From JAJTYI01 sp964420145 (GTDB taxonomy: Bacteria > Patescibacteriota > Dojkabacteria > B142 > OLB20): DNA of 16,148 bases. The notes beneath the pieces were generated by a model. The model saw only the letters and a program-made list of their open reading frames with translations. It was not told where the DNA came from and did no database searches. Within the stretch, counting starts at the first letter, position 1, and each line of letters begins with the position of its first letter. Positions 6,601 to 14,499 of the stretch are shown here, one piece after another. A program made the translations under genes and the position numbers. The stretch spans positions 1-16,148 of the forward strand of contig CAYQRB010000021.1 of NCBI GenBank assembly GCA_964420145.1, given 5' to 3'.

Positions 6601-9596
6601 GTTTGGCTTCCTGAGCTTGTATCGGAAGTACATTGTGTTAGTCCAGATCCCGTATTAGCTAGAAGAAATCCACCGGTATATAATGAGTTGTATTTATATA
6701 CTTCCCCCTCTTTATAGTTGAGTCCTCCCTCTCCCGGATAAGTTTTTGGTTTAAGTATTTTAACAAATTTTTCCAGAAATGAAGGGTATCCATTGTTAAG
6801 TATTGCTCTTATCGATGTATCTACTGATTTTTCCCCCTTAACTGAAGGAGTTGGTAGGGGAGTTCCTTCTACAGATAATCCTTCTGAGGGGATGTCTTCT
6901 GGTCTTTGAAAAAGTGCAGGGCAATTAAGCAAACAGGTGCTAAAATTACTTGAATTACAGCCACAATCATACGGAGAAGCTCTCCTACATACTTGTTGTG
7001 CCTTATTTACCACTGGATCTTCCCCGCAGTAGGTAGGTTTGCGATCATCCCCTAGTGCGGTACATTCTGGTTGTTGCTGGTCATAAATACTAGCAACTTG
7101 ATTTATGTCTATACCTACATTTTCGTGCCTTATAGGGTTGTTGTACTGGATAAACTCATTATGCCAGGTAGCTTCCATTAGTTTATTTAATCCATGTATT
7201 TGCAGGTCTTTCCAACCGTTAGGCATTTCCTGACGAATAAAAGGATTTCCACCAATCTCGTCTACATCTCTATTATCTATACAGGCGTCATAGAGTTGTC
7301 TCATTGTGTCGCCACATTCAAAGTCTTTTCCACATAGATTAACAGACGAACACTCTTCGTAGCCAGGTAGTGGCATACCGGGTTCTACCGGTGGAGGATA
7401 TGTAGGGACTACTATTTTGTGTATAAATCCCTCTTGTTCTAGTGAATTATTAATATTTGATTCTGTAAAGGTAGCTTTTTTACCTTCTCCAATTTTTAGA
7501 AAGGTACAAGTTGCTCCCGTAACTCTATTTTCTCTAAACTGTAGATTACATAACTCTTTAGGTGTTAACTCAAAGTTTTCTTCTTCTATTATGTGTTCTG
7601 AGCTACCTTCATCATCGGCAAAACCAAAAACAGCTCTATCAGAAACACCACTAGCAGGACCGTAATGAATTTTTGTGATAGGATCTCCCTGAATATCGCT
7701 ACATACAGGCATACTAGCAAGCAGGTCTGTTATAATAACTTCATTTTTAGGAATGATTGATTCTGTAAACTGATGTTCTTCTACTCTTAATTTCTGAGAA
7801 ATCAGATAGTCTGCTAATTTACCCATATTATATTTGAGCATATTATTGAGACCACTTCCTGAATTTCGTGTTCCTATAAGAAACGGATCTATTTTTAGTT
7901 CGGATACTTGTTGGTTATTTATAACCCCCGTACCTATGGCACTTCCAAGTAATGGAACTTTCCAAAAGTGAGTATTACCTTCTGCTTGTATAGAGCTAGC
8001 CAATCCTGAATAAGTATTAGAAAAACGAAGGGTAAATGCAGGGTCATCATTTTGTGGCTGAGTTCGTGTATTTGAATAAGCTTTTAGTATTTGGCTACAG
8101 AAAAAGGGATTTGATTCTGTTCCCTTGAAGCTGTTGTCTTGTAATGTACCCATTGCACAGTCCAGATATTGTAATAACCCAAAGTCTTTAACTCCTCCAG
8201 TCCAAGCGTATCCATATGTCCATTTGTCATTACTCTCACATTTGTAATTAGGGTGTAAATTCCTTTGTGCAGGATCTTTGTAATTTGGGTCACAGCTATT
8301 TAGGTCTAGACCTACAAATAAGGTTCCGTATGGAGATTTCGCTCCATTAGAGGTAGACTCATAATGACATTGCTTAGCATTCCAGTTACTGGGTATATCA
8401 AAGGTGTAGTATTTTTGATCAAAATCTGTGTAATAATTTCCGGAATATGTCGGGTCTATGCCTCCACAACCATATCCGCCACAAGATCTATCAATTCCAT
8501 CACTATGTGCAAGTGCGTTTTCGCAAGCATTTGCATCGGTAGAAGCAAATCCGGCATCCCAGAAAGTATCTATTCCATTTCCCCCAGTACTTTCTGCCAT
8601 AAAACAAAAACCCTGTGCTCCCTCTGGTAGCATACCTTCGAGAAAGCCTCCTGCATATCTTCCCGCGTAGCTGTTTTCTGCTTTATCACCAGCATAGTCA
8701 GCAGAGGTAATGGTTTTTGTTTTAACCCATTTGATATTATTTTCGGAAAGGCTAGGATGAGTACCAAAATAAGTATTATTTTTCGGAGCAGAAGTGATAT
8801 AACCTAGTCTGAATGTGACAGGAACATTATCATTTATATTGTCGGTTTTTTGAGAAACCCTGAAATTAATACCAGCTTTTTTTGGATCTGTTGCAGGTTT
8901 CATAGGTAAACAGATTCCACCTTTTAGTCCATAACCACCTCTTGAAAACATCTTAAATGAATTGTTTCCATGTGCAGTGAGTTTTTCCTGACATTGTTGC
9001 TCTCCAGCTACTTCTTGTCTTACATATTCTGGCTTTTGATAACCGTTCCCTTCTGTGAAAAAGGTTTGGGAGTTTATCGGTAAAAGTGCTGAGGTATCTG
9101 CTTGATAGTGGGTTGCTTGGTCTGAAACTGCAGAACAACCCTTTCCGCTAATAGTCCCATCTGGTTGTAGCGTACAGATAGGGTTTTCAAAGCTACCATC
9201 ATGAGATTGTCCAAACGATACATCGTCTAATAGGTTTTCTCCCGGAGGGTTACAATACTCTTTCATGGGTTCACAATTTTGAGGAGTTGTATCATCGTCA
9301 GGAATAGATTGTGTATTCATAGATATTCCAGATATAGTAGGTTTTGGAGATTCTTCAACAAGTGTAATTACTGAGTTTGAGGAGAGAGGAATAGAGGTAG
9401 GAAATGTTGGGATAATTTGTGCATTTAAATCTTCGGTCTCAGTTTTTAGGAAGTCTACACCTAGTTTTGAAGATAGATCATTTGGTCCATTTTTTTCAGG
9501 TGCTTTTGATAATACTATTGACCCAATCACTATAAAAGCAATACTCAGCGGTAGCATAATAACCAACCTAATTTTATCGAGTTTTTTGAGTCTCAT
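3675..9596 (-). CDS. Giant membrane-anchored, Cys-rich surface protein with GH-A-like, M23 and SLT wall-hydrolase modules
   Basis: A 1973-residue protein. Order: basic N-terminus and one membrane anchor (about 10-30); Pro/Ser/Thr-rich stalk (about 45-107); a roughly 1,100-residue Cys-rich region of unknown family (about 108-1200) whose first part (about 120-270) resembles a beta-sandwich carbohydrate-binding module; a TIM-barrel-like glycoside hydrolase (about 1204-1490) with INEP at 1314-1317 (E1316, candidate acid/base) and INETG at 1430-1434 (E1432, candidate nucleophile); an M23/LytM zinc endopeptidase (about 1557-1690) with HSGLD (H1579, D1583), YAH (H1631) and HLHFE (H1668, H1670); and an SLT/lysozyme-like lytic transglycosylase (about 1725-1955) with YSES (E1760) and GVGQFIPSTF (1821-1830). 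The tail is Thr/Pro-rich. About 58 cysteines, none before residue 108, imply a disulfide-rich exported domain. The start at ATG 9594-9596 puts the anchor at the N-terminus. Likely role: peptidoglycan or surface-glycan cutting; the target is unknown. Confidence 0.88.
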   Translation of the reverse strand: MRLKKLDKIRLVIMLPLSIAFIVIGSIVLSKAPEKNGPNDLSSKLGVDFLKTETEDLNAQIIPTFPTSIPLSSNSVITLVEESPKPTISGISMNTQSIPDDDTTPQNCEPMKEYCNPPGENLLDDVSFGQSHDGSFENPICTLQPDGTISGKGCSAVSDQATHYQADTSALLPINSQTFFTEGNGYQKPEYVRQEVAGEQQCQEKLTAHGNNSFKMFSRGGYGLKGGICLPMKPATDPKKAGINFRVSQKTDNINDNVPVTFRLGYITSAPKNNTYFGTHPSLSENNIKWVKTKTITSADYAGDKAENSYAGRYAGGFLEGMLPEGAQGFCFMAESTGGNGIDTFWDAGFASTDANACENALAHSDGIDRSCGGYGCGGIDPTYSGNYYTDFDQKYYTFDIPSNWNAKQCHYESTSNGAKSPYGTLFVGLDLNSCDPNYKDPAQRNLHPNYKCESNDKWTYGYAWTGGVKDFGLLQYLDCAMGTLQDNSFKGTESNPFFCSQILKAYSNTRTQPQNDDPAFTLRFSNTYSGLASSIQAEGNTHFWKVPLLGSAIGTGVINNQQVSELKIDPFLIGTRNSGSGLNNMLKYNMGKLADYLISQKLRVEEHQFTESIIPKNEVIITDLLASMPVCSDIQGDPITKIHYGPASGVSDRAVFGFADDEGSSEHIIEEENFELTPKELCNLQFRENRVTGATCTFLKIGEGKKATFTESNINNSLEQEGFIHKIVVPTYPPPVEPGMPLPGYEECSSVNLCGKDFECGDTMRQLYDACIDNRDVDEIGGNPFIRQEMPNGWKDLQIHGLNKLMEATWHNEFIQYNNPIRHENVGIDINQVASIYDQQQPECTALGDDRKPTYCGEDPVVNKAQQVCRRASPYDCGCNSSNFSTCLLNCPALFQRPEDIPSEGLSVEGTPLPTPSVKGEKSVDTSIRAILNNGYPSFLEKFVKILKPKTYPGEGGLNYKEGEVYKYNSLYTGGFLLANTGSGLTQCTSDTSSGSQTGASQVRMENYYAYVGQVPRMNERIGFAATNNKDEKTVSQLEINMDSASLGEVQIAIASGGTAYPHIALPYCDLLSEDKKSQCISSTETSCDCLVRTCEQQLSDKRTIAKKYLPTYCKKFQQKYPTEYEQWIMRAGGTCEGILSESFETRLFQPAFERCKATPKTNLDFNCDPMASYLISQGFDNAELRLAACDDILNSQQCSYDKFGIHLITGPVQEGNYHRAESLGLKWKMEVITEDTPNMIEAMSQSVNSFSGNTVFRFCNADQGNPGSKVQDQSCAFRTELTGSSEESGKKAAQMIIEVSKKTSKKFAVSPINEPISEHWYGGNPNDLNFTDTMPAVSAFYKAFANELNKDTTVRGKVEIGGPTHNVTAFGNYQNFERLHNEFSAKDLVDYWTINIYNHDELPAEISLLETQFAHVKTVFNDSKPIGINETGDFQHNMERLKASLSTIGSDSRLKYALLFNAFGGWGDNRGQPLIMADGEIRGILSGNKTCVSSNQCTPSVNISGLVNPLSGERNKNWTFNQCYGPTKETQRPELPPFSSGDKALIEQCKSLKPALGTFTGIEYSGEDVSDGFGYFHSGLDLDGYPADKSVPIYSAGSGKVITVSEGLTTGYGTHVVIDHGGTYTRYAHLENILKEDGTKLKEGETVTRDTRIGLMGTTGNSDGVHLHFEIMKCLTYNKNCFYDPTSVMLNTYTRGTKTQIPSENNNSGTNQCYYGDIGAGSFENYECLMVSTTNLVNSFPGGERIPWQVLWAIMYSESWHKCSSSHVEHNQTGLTNAKLLGNTRSGDPIYAPTDKCSGNPNQLALYLDANLVDKIGRGVGQFIPSTFDFYSATSDWQYCTSQLGVLRNKESSERHWDPDGAENSFNKHRIGDPDYFGRARVGDSLCAATIKIAEDNKNFTGGYIEPSKWTEDMVKKVAERYHGSCSKNGSYCNLVYDRYLFALDYFKNLSCNTNTPTTPTPLTTNVPQPE

Positions 9597-9603
9597 AGAT
9601 TTT

Positions 9604-9632
9604 ATTCTACTTGAAATATTAACCTACTTGAA
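9604..9632 (-). promoter_or_regulatory. Candidate promoter/operator of the giant surface protein with a 9-nt direct repeat
   Basis: The plus-strand sequence CTACTTGAA occurs at 9607-9615 and again at 9624-9632, 17 nt apart start to start. Read on the minus strand the copies are TTCAAGTAG, and the nearer one runs into TAGAAT (9604-9609), a possible -10 close to the ATG at 9596. The other copy then falls at the -35 position. This could be a promoter with a repeated protein-binding site, but no regulator is known, and chance is possible in AT-rich sequence. Confidence 0.25.
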
Positions 9633-9696
9633 GTGTTGACAGAAAGTTTTTAAGGTTTTTGTTGTAGAAATCTCTCTACCCATACAATACTCTCTT

Positions 9697-9717
9697 TGCT
9701 ATAATATTTTCTATAAT
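9697..9717 (+). promoter_or_regulatory. Extended -10 promoter for pcm-clpC-glycosyltransferase
   Basis: TGCTATAAT at 9697-9705 is a perfect extended -10 element (TGnTATAAT). A second TATAAT lies at 9712-9717. Starts of transcription would be expected near 9712 or 9724, leaving a 5' leader of only about 4-16 nt before the pcm ATG at 9728. No matching -35 stands at optimal spacing; a TTGACA at 9636-9641 is too far upstream for these hexamers. Such a short leader fits the absence of a Shine-Dalgarno sequence. Confidence 0.55.
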
Positions 9718-9727
9718 CTTAAAAACT

Positions 9728-10447
9728 ATGCAGGATTTAAATATAGATGATTTTGGAAGTGCTGGAGTTTTTACCTGGACTCATAAGTACCTAAATCAAG
9801 TTTTAACTACTGGAGAGGATCCTGTTATTAAAAATCCATTACTAAAAACTGCATTTATGAAAGTACAAAGAGAAGATTTTATCCCTGAAAAGAGTAAAGA
9901 TAGAGCATTTCAAGATATTGATGTTCAGTTAGAAGGTGGTGAAATCTTAAATAAACCGACACTAATTGCTGAAATGCTTGAATTGTTGGATATTAAAGAA
10001 TCGGGAAAATATTTAGATATTGGTACTGGGAGTGGCTGGCTTGCATCTCTACTTGGTGTTGCGACTGGCCCTAGAGGGGTGGTATATTCCATGGAAAGAC
10101 TAGAATCTGTTGCAAGAAAAGCGGTTGATAATATTAGAAAATATCCTGATTTACGAAATGTATTGGTAGTTTTTCGTGATGGTAGTAACGGGCTTCCTGA
10201 GTATGCTCCTTATGATGGTATTCACTTATCTGTTGCTATGAGTAATGTTCCTGTCGATATAAAAAGCCAGCTGGCAATAGGAGGTAGAATGGTGATTCCA
10301 ACTATTCAAAAAGATGTAAGACTTATAGTACGAATTAGCCAAAATGAGTACAGAGAATCTGTTCATGCTGGGTATTACTTTGATCCCATAAAAGAAGGGG
10401 TGATAATGGCAAATTCTATGGCTACTCAGGCGAATACAAATAAATAA
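9728..10447 (+). CDS. pcm: Protein-L-isoaspartate O-methyltransferase
   Basis: A 239-residue SAM-dependent methyltransferase of the PCMT family, which methylates isoaspartyl residues formed by ageing and so starts repair of damaged cytoplasmic proteins. Visible: the VQREDFIPE block (46-54), the substrate-side segment EILNKPTLIAEML (72-84), SAM motif I YLDIGTGSGWLASLL (95-109), the acidic residue after strand 2 (E123), RDGSNGLPEYAPYDGI (150-165), and LAIGGRMVIP (182-191). The family usually has Ser-x-Pro in the substrate segment; here it is Asn-Lys-Pro (75-77), a change near the active site. Length is slightly above the usual 210-220 because of an extra N-terminal stretch and a short C-terminal tail. 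It is first in a tight run with clpC (16 nt downstream), a sensible pairing with protein quality control. No Shine-Dalgarno sequence is present. Confidence 0.9.
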   Translation: MQDLNIDDFGSAGVFTWTHKYLNQVLTTGEDPVIKNPLLKTAFMKVQREDFIPEKSKDRAFQDIDVQLEGGEILNKPTLIAEMLELLDIKESGKYLDIGTGSGWLASLLGVATGPRGVVYSMERLESVARKAVDNIRKYPDLRNVLVVFRDGSNGLPEYAPYDGIHLSVAMSNVPVDIKSQLAIGGRMVIPTIQKDVRLIVRISQNEYRESVHAGYYFDPIKEGVIMANSMATQANTNK

Positions 10448-10463
10448 CTATTATATTTAAAAA

Positions 10464-13216
10464 ATGGATGATTATAATCCTTTTGATCCACTAGGAGACG
10501 GAGACGATCCATTTAATCAGTTCTCCAGCTACAAGGGCCCTTCGGAGAGAATCGATATTACAGAGCTGTTTTCAGAGAGAACAAAACAAACATTGCAAGA
10601 AGCTGCAACTATTGCTGTTGAGTATAAACAGAGAAATATAGATAGTGAGCATCTATTACTAGCTTTAACAAAAACTGATGAGCTTACAGAAAGGTTGTTA
10701 AAGGATTTAGGTATAGATAAGGGTCAATTAGCTAGTTATATTGAGTCTTTGATTAGTAAAGGAACTCAGGATGCTAGTAGTATTGGGATAACTCCGAGAG
10801 CTAAACAGATTTTACAACTAGCTTTTCAAGAAGCAAGGGAGTTAGGTCACAATTATATAGGTACAGAACACCTAATTTTAGGGATTTTACGAGAAGGAGA
10901 AGGGTTAGCATATCAAATCCTCAAAAAAAATGGAATTACCCATCCACAAGCAAGACAAGCAGTCATAAAATTAGTAGGAGAAGGAGATAAAGAAGGAGAG
11001 AAACTTAAAAATAAATCTCAAACGCCAGAACTTGATAAATATTCCAAAGACCTCACAGAGATTGCTATGCAAGATAAAATAGATCCTGTAGTAGGTAGAG
11101 CAGATGAAATAACAAGAATTATAGAGATTCTCTCAAGACGCAAAAAAAATAATCCCGTTTTAATAGGAGAACCCGGAGTTGGTAAAACAGCAATTGTAGA
11201 AGGGCTAGCACAGAGAATAGCAACAAACAATGTCCCCGATATACTAAGAAATAAAAAAGTGAAAGCACTTGATTTAGGTATGCTTGTCGCAGGATCAAAG
11301 TTTAGAGGAGAGTTCGAAGAAAGAGCAAAAAAACTAATCACCGAACTTGAAAAAGCAGAAAGAGAGATTATCTTGTTCATTGATGAATTACATACAATAG
11401 TTGGTTCTGGTTCTCGTGAGGGAGAGCTTGACCTAGCTAANNNNNNNNNNNNNNNNNNNNNNNNNNNNNNNNNNNNNNNNNNNNNNNNNNNNNNNNNNNN
11501 NNNNNNNNNNNNNNNNNNNNNNNNNNNNNNNNNNNNNNNNAATTACATACAATAGTTGGTTCTGGTTCTCGTGAGGGAGAGCTTGACCTAGCTAACATGA
11601 TTAAGCCAGCACTGGCCAGAGGAGAGCTTCAGGTTATTGGGGCAACTACTCTAAATGAATATAAAAAATATATTGAAAAGGATGCTGCACTAGAGCGTAG
11701 ATTTCAGCCAATATTGGTAGACGAACCCAATGTCGAACAAACGATAGAGATTTTAAGAGGGATACGAGATCGTTATGAAGCACATCATCGTATAAAGATA
11801 TCTGATGAATCTTTGATTTCCGCATCTACACTTTCAGATAGATACATTAAAGATAGGTTTTTACCTGATAAAGCGATTGATGTAATAGATGAGGCAGCAA
11901 GCAAGGTACGATTAAGAGTAACTGCAGAGCCTGAGGAACTGCGTATAATCAAACTCGAAGTTGAGAGAATGGAGAGAGAAAGAGAGTCACTTGCTAGGGT
12001 AAATAAACATAAAGAGGCTGCTGAGCTTAAAGTCGAGATTGAAAAAAAGAAAGAGAAAACAAAACCAATCGAAGATGAGTGGAAAAGGCGAATCGGAACA
12101 GGATCTCCCGAGGTTACTATAGAAGATGTTACAGAAGTTATCTCTAAGATGACTGGAGTTCCGGTGAATAGTCTTAAACAAGAAGAAAAAATTAACTTAC
12201 TAAAGCTGGAAGATAGACTTCATGAGCAGATAGTTGGTCAAGATGAGGCAGTACATATAGTATCAGAAGCGGTTAGGCGATCCAGAGTTGGTCTAAAAAA
12301 CCCAAATCGTCCTACAGCCGTCTTTATGTTTCTAGGCCCAACAGGAGTTGGTAAAACTGAGCTGGCCAAGGTATTGGCAGAGCTAGTATTTGGCGATGAA
12401 GGTGCGTTGATAAAGTTAGATATGAGTGAGTATATGGAGAAACACTCGGTTGCCAAGTTAATAGGCTCTCCTCCTGGTTATGTTGGATACGAAGAAGGTG
12501 GACAATTAACAGAAAAGGTGAGAAGACAACCATACTCTCTTGTGCTACTAGATGAAATCGAAAAAGCTCACCCTGAGGTTACAAATATATTATTACAACT
12601 CTTTGACGAGGGACGACTTACAGACTCTAAAGGACGGACAGTTGATTTCCGTAATACTATTATAATTATGACTAGTAATCTTGGTGCAGAAAAGATAATC
12701 TCAACAGTCAATAAAATCAAACCTAATAGTCAACCTTCTGAGGTGAAAATAGGAGAGACTACTAATAGTAGTGAGAATAAAATTATTAAAATGAAAAAAG
12801 CTAATGATGGGAATAGTGCAGATGAACAAAAAGAATGGGAAAGCTTACTAGCTGAAATGGATATTATACTCAAGAGATCTTTTAGGCCTGAGTTTATGAA
12901 CAGAATAGATGAGATTATTTTGTTTAGGTCTCTTTCATTAGTTGAAATAAAGAAGATAATCAATCTCACACTAGATAAAACAGCCAGATTACTAAATGCT
13001 CAAAAAATCAATGTAGAGTTTAGTCAAAACAGTGTGTCTGAGCTTGCTCAAATAAGTTATGATCCGCAATTTGGAGCAAGACCAATCCAGAGAATAGTTC
13101 GAAGATATATAGAAAATCCGTTATCCGAGAGGATTTTATCGGGAGAATTTGGTGAAGGGGATACGATTATTGTGGATTTTAAAAACGAATTTCTTTTTGC
13201 GAAAAAACCAGATTAG
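10464..13216 (+). CDS. clpC: ClpC-type AAA+ ATPase/unfoldase, intact once an assembly duplication is collapsed
   Basis: Hsp100 unfoldase with two AAA+ rings that threads substrates, in many bacteria into ClpP. The first piece runs from ATG 10464 to 11440, where a 100-N run begins; the second continues from 11596. The 55 nt on either side of the Ns are identical, and joining them once gives 2,598 nt and 865 residues with no break. Merged numbering: acidic lead (1-25), double Clp-N domain (about 30-170), D1 with Walker A GEPGVGKT (235-242) and Walker B ILFIDE (303-308), a short coiled-coil middle domain (about 430-490) of ClpC rather than ClpB length, D2 with Walker A GPTGVGKT (573-580) and Walker B LVLLDE (641-646), and the C-terminal D2 small domain with GARPIQR. 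The segment that normally carries the ClpP-binding VGF/LGF/IGF tripeptide is about 62 residues long here and lacks it. There is no cysteine in the whole protein. Confidence 0.95.
11386..11595 (+). repeat. 55-nt duplicated contig ends flanking a 100-N gap (assembly artefact)
   Basis: Bases 11386-11440 are identical to 11541-11595, separated only by 100 Ns (11441-11540). Both copies encode the same ClpC stretch just after Walker B of D1 (LHTIVGSGSREGELDLA). Fifty-five is a common k-mer size in de Bruijn assemblers, so the two contigs most likely overlap by exactly one k-mer and the scaffolder inserted a default 100-N gap instead of merging them. The true sequence should contain one copy and no gap. 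Confidence 0.93.
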
Positions 13217-13220
13217 ATAC

Positions 13221-13225
13221 AGAGG
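13221..13225 (+). promoter_or_regulatory. Shine-Dalgarno-like site of the glycosyltransferase gene
   Basis: AGAGG, followed by T, lies 11 nt before ATG 13237. It is the only convincing Shine-Dalgarno-like sequence upstream of any start in the window, the other starts having A/T-rich leaders. Confidence 0.4.
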
Positions 13226-13236
13226 TTAAGTAAAAT

Positions 13237-14388
13237 ATGAAAATTTTGCAAATCACTACTTTTTTTCATCCTGTAACAGGAGGGGTTGAATCTCATGTTT
13301 TGAATTTATCCAAGGAATTAGAGAAAAATGGACACGAAGTTGAAGTCCTCTGTAGTGACTCTACTAAACTTGGTGGTAGAGTAGCCAAAACAGATACAAA
13401 TTATTTCGGAATTAAGATCCGCAGATTTCGTAGCCTTATAAGTTTAAGCTATTATCATAAATTCTTCCCCGGCATTTTAGGGTTTTTACTAAAGGAAGAA
13501 TATGATTTGATCCATATTCACGGGTTACGGAAAACCGAGTCTTATTTTGCGCTTATTGTAGGTAAAATCCGAAAAAAGCCGGTAGTACTAACAACCCATA
13601 ATCCATTTCCAACTTCAACACGAAGTGCTTTTACACAGAGACTATTAAATATCCACGATTTTACTGTTGGTAAATTATTTGTAAAAAGATTTGATAAGAT
13701 AATTACTATAGTGCCTTCTGAAAAAGAAAAATTACAAAACCTCTTCAAAGTTCCGATAGAGAAGATTATAGAAATACCAAATGGAGTAGAAGATGTATTT
13801 TTCACAAAAGGAGATAAAAGCGTGTTTTATAAAGAATGGAATATCAATCCTGAAAAATGGGATGGATTAGTAGTAACTGTAGGAAGAGTTAGTTATGCCA
13901 AAGGAATTCAGAACCTCAGACTGGCAATTAAGAAGCTAAAAAACACTTTGTTTTTTATAGCCGGAGGAGATGATGGGTATCTTCAAACATTGAAAACGAT
14001 GTTTCGAGAAAATAATAATGTGATTTTTAGTGAACGATTTATTTCTCCTGAAAAACAAATAGATATGTACGCAGGAGCAAATGTGATGGTACTTCCAAGC
14101 CTGCACGAAGCATTCGGAATTGTGATTTTAGAATCTCTGGCACAAGGTGTTCCCGTGATTTCTACTGATAAAGGAGGTCCATCTGAAGTTTTTAATACTG
14201 AGGCTGTCAAATTAATTGATCCAGAAGACCAAGAGCAATGGAAGCTGGGTATAGAAGCGCTTATCAAAAACAAGGCAAGAAGAGATGAGTTATCTCATCT
14301 GGGTCAAAAACTTGCAGTTAATTATACTTGGGAAAAACTTACAAAGAAGGTAATAAGAGTGTATGAGAACAGTATTGTTAAGAAATAA
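13237..14388 (+). CDS. GT4-type glycosyltransferase (GT-B fold)
   Basis: A 383-residue retaining glycosyltransferase of the GT4 (glycosyltransferase group 1) type. The N-terminal Rossmann half opens MKILQITTFFHPVTGGVESH with the acceptor-side GG loop (15-16), and THNPFP is at 120-125. The C-terminal donor-binding half includes VTVGRVSYAKGI (213-224), the FISPEKQIDMYAGANVMVLPS region (about 268-288) and the EX7E motif E291-E299 within HEAFGIVILES. It probably transfers a sugar from a nucleotide donor to a lipid- or polysaccharide-linked acceptor at the inner face of the membrane; the sugar cannot be read from sequence. No signal peptide or clear membrane span is present. It starts 20 nt after clpC, so it probably shares the transcript, though its role is unrelated to proteolysis. 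A surface-glycan role is inference. Confidence 0.92.
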   Translation: MKILQITTFFHPVTGGVESHVLNLSKELEKNGHEVEVLCSDSTKLGGRVAKTDTNYFGIKIRRFRSLISLSYYHKFFPGILGFLLKEEYDLIHIHGLRKTESYFALIVGKIRKKPVVLTTHNPFPTSTRSAFTQRLLNIHDFTVGKLFVKRFDKIITIVPSEKEKLQNLFKVPIEKIIEIPNGVEDVFFTKGDKSVFYKEWNINPEKWDGLVVTVGRVSYAKGIQNLRLAIKKLKNTLFFIAGGDDGYLQTLKTMFRENNNVIFSERFISPEKQIDMYAGANVMVLPSLHEAFGIVILESLAQGVPVISTDKGGPSEVFNTEAVKLIDPEDQEQWKLGIEALIKNKARRDELSHLGQKLAVNYTWEKLTKKVIRVYENSIVKK

Positions 14389-14411
14389 TCGTTCTTGTAG
14401 ATACTTTATAA

Positions 14412-14424
14412 AGCTTATTAAGCT
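14412..14424. promoter_or_regulatory. Palindrome upstream of the XRE regulator gene (possible operator or weak hairpin)
   Basis: AGCTTATTAAGCT is a 6-nt inverted repeat around a single central base. It lies in the 111-nt spacer between the glycosyltransferase and XRE genes, near the -35 position of a TATAAT at 14440-14445. A dimeric XRE protein could bind it. As RNA a 1-nt loop cannot form and no U-run follows, so it is a poor terminator. Confidence 0.25.
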
Positions 14425-14469
14425 GGGGTGATTAAACTATATAATTAGTGAAATATTTGTAATTTTTTA

Positions 14470-14475
14470 TATAAT
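14470..14475 (+). promoter_or_regulatory. Candidate -10 of the XRE regulator gene
   Basis: A perfect TATAAT lies 24 nt before ATG 14500; another is at 14440-14445. No clear -35 accompanies either. The 111-nt gap after the glycosyltransferase gene makes a separate promoter reasonable. Confidence 0.35.
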
Positions 14476-14499
14476 CTATTTGAAACCATCGGGCTTCTT

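Noticed and set aside
11541..11595. A true tandem duplication or frameshift in clpC
   Set aside because: The repeat is exact, equals a standard assembler k-mer length and flanks a default 100-N gap; collapsing it restores the conserved protein exactly.
14389..14499. A Rho-independent terminator after the glycosyltransferase gene
   Set aside because: The only inverted repeat has a 1-nt loop and no following U-run.
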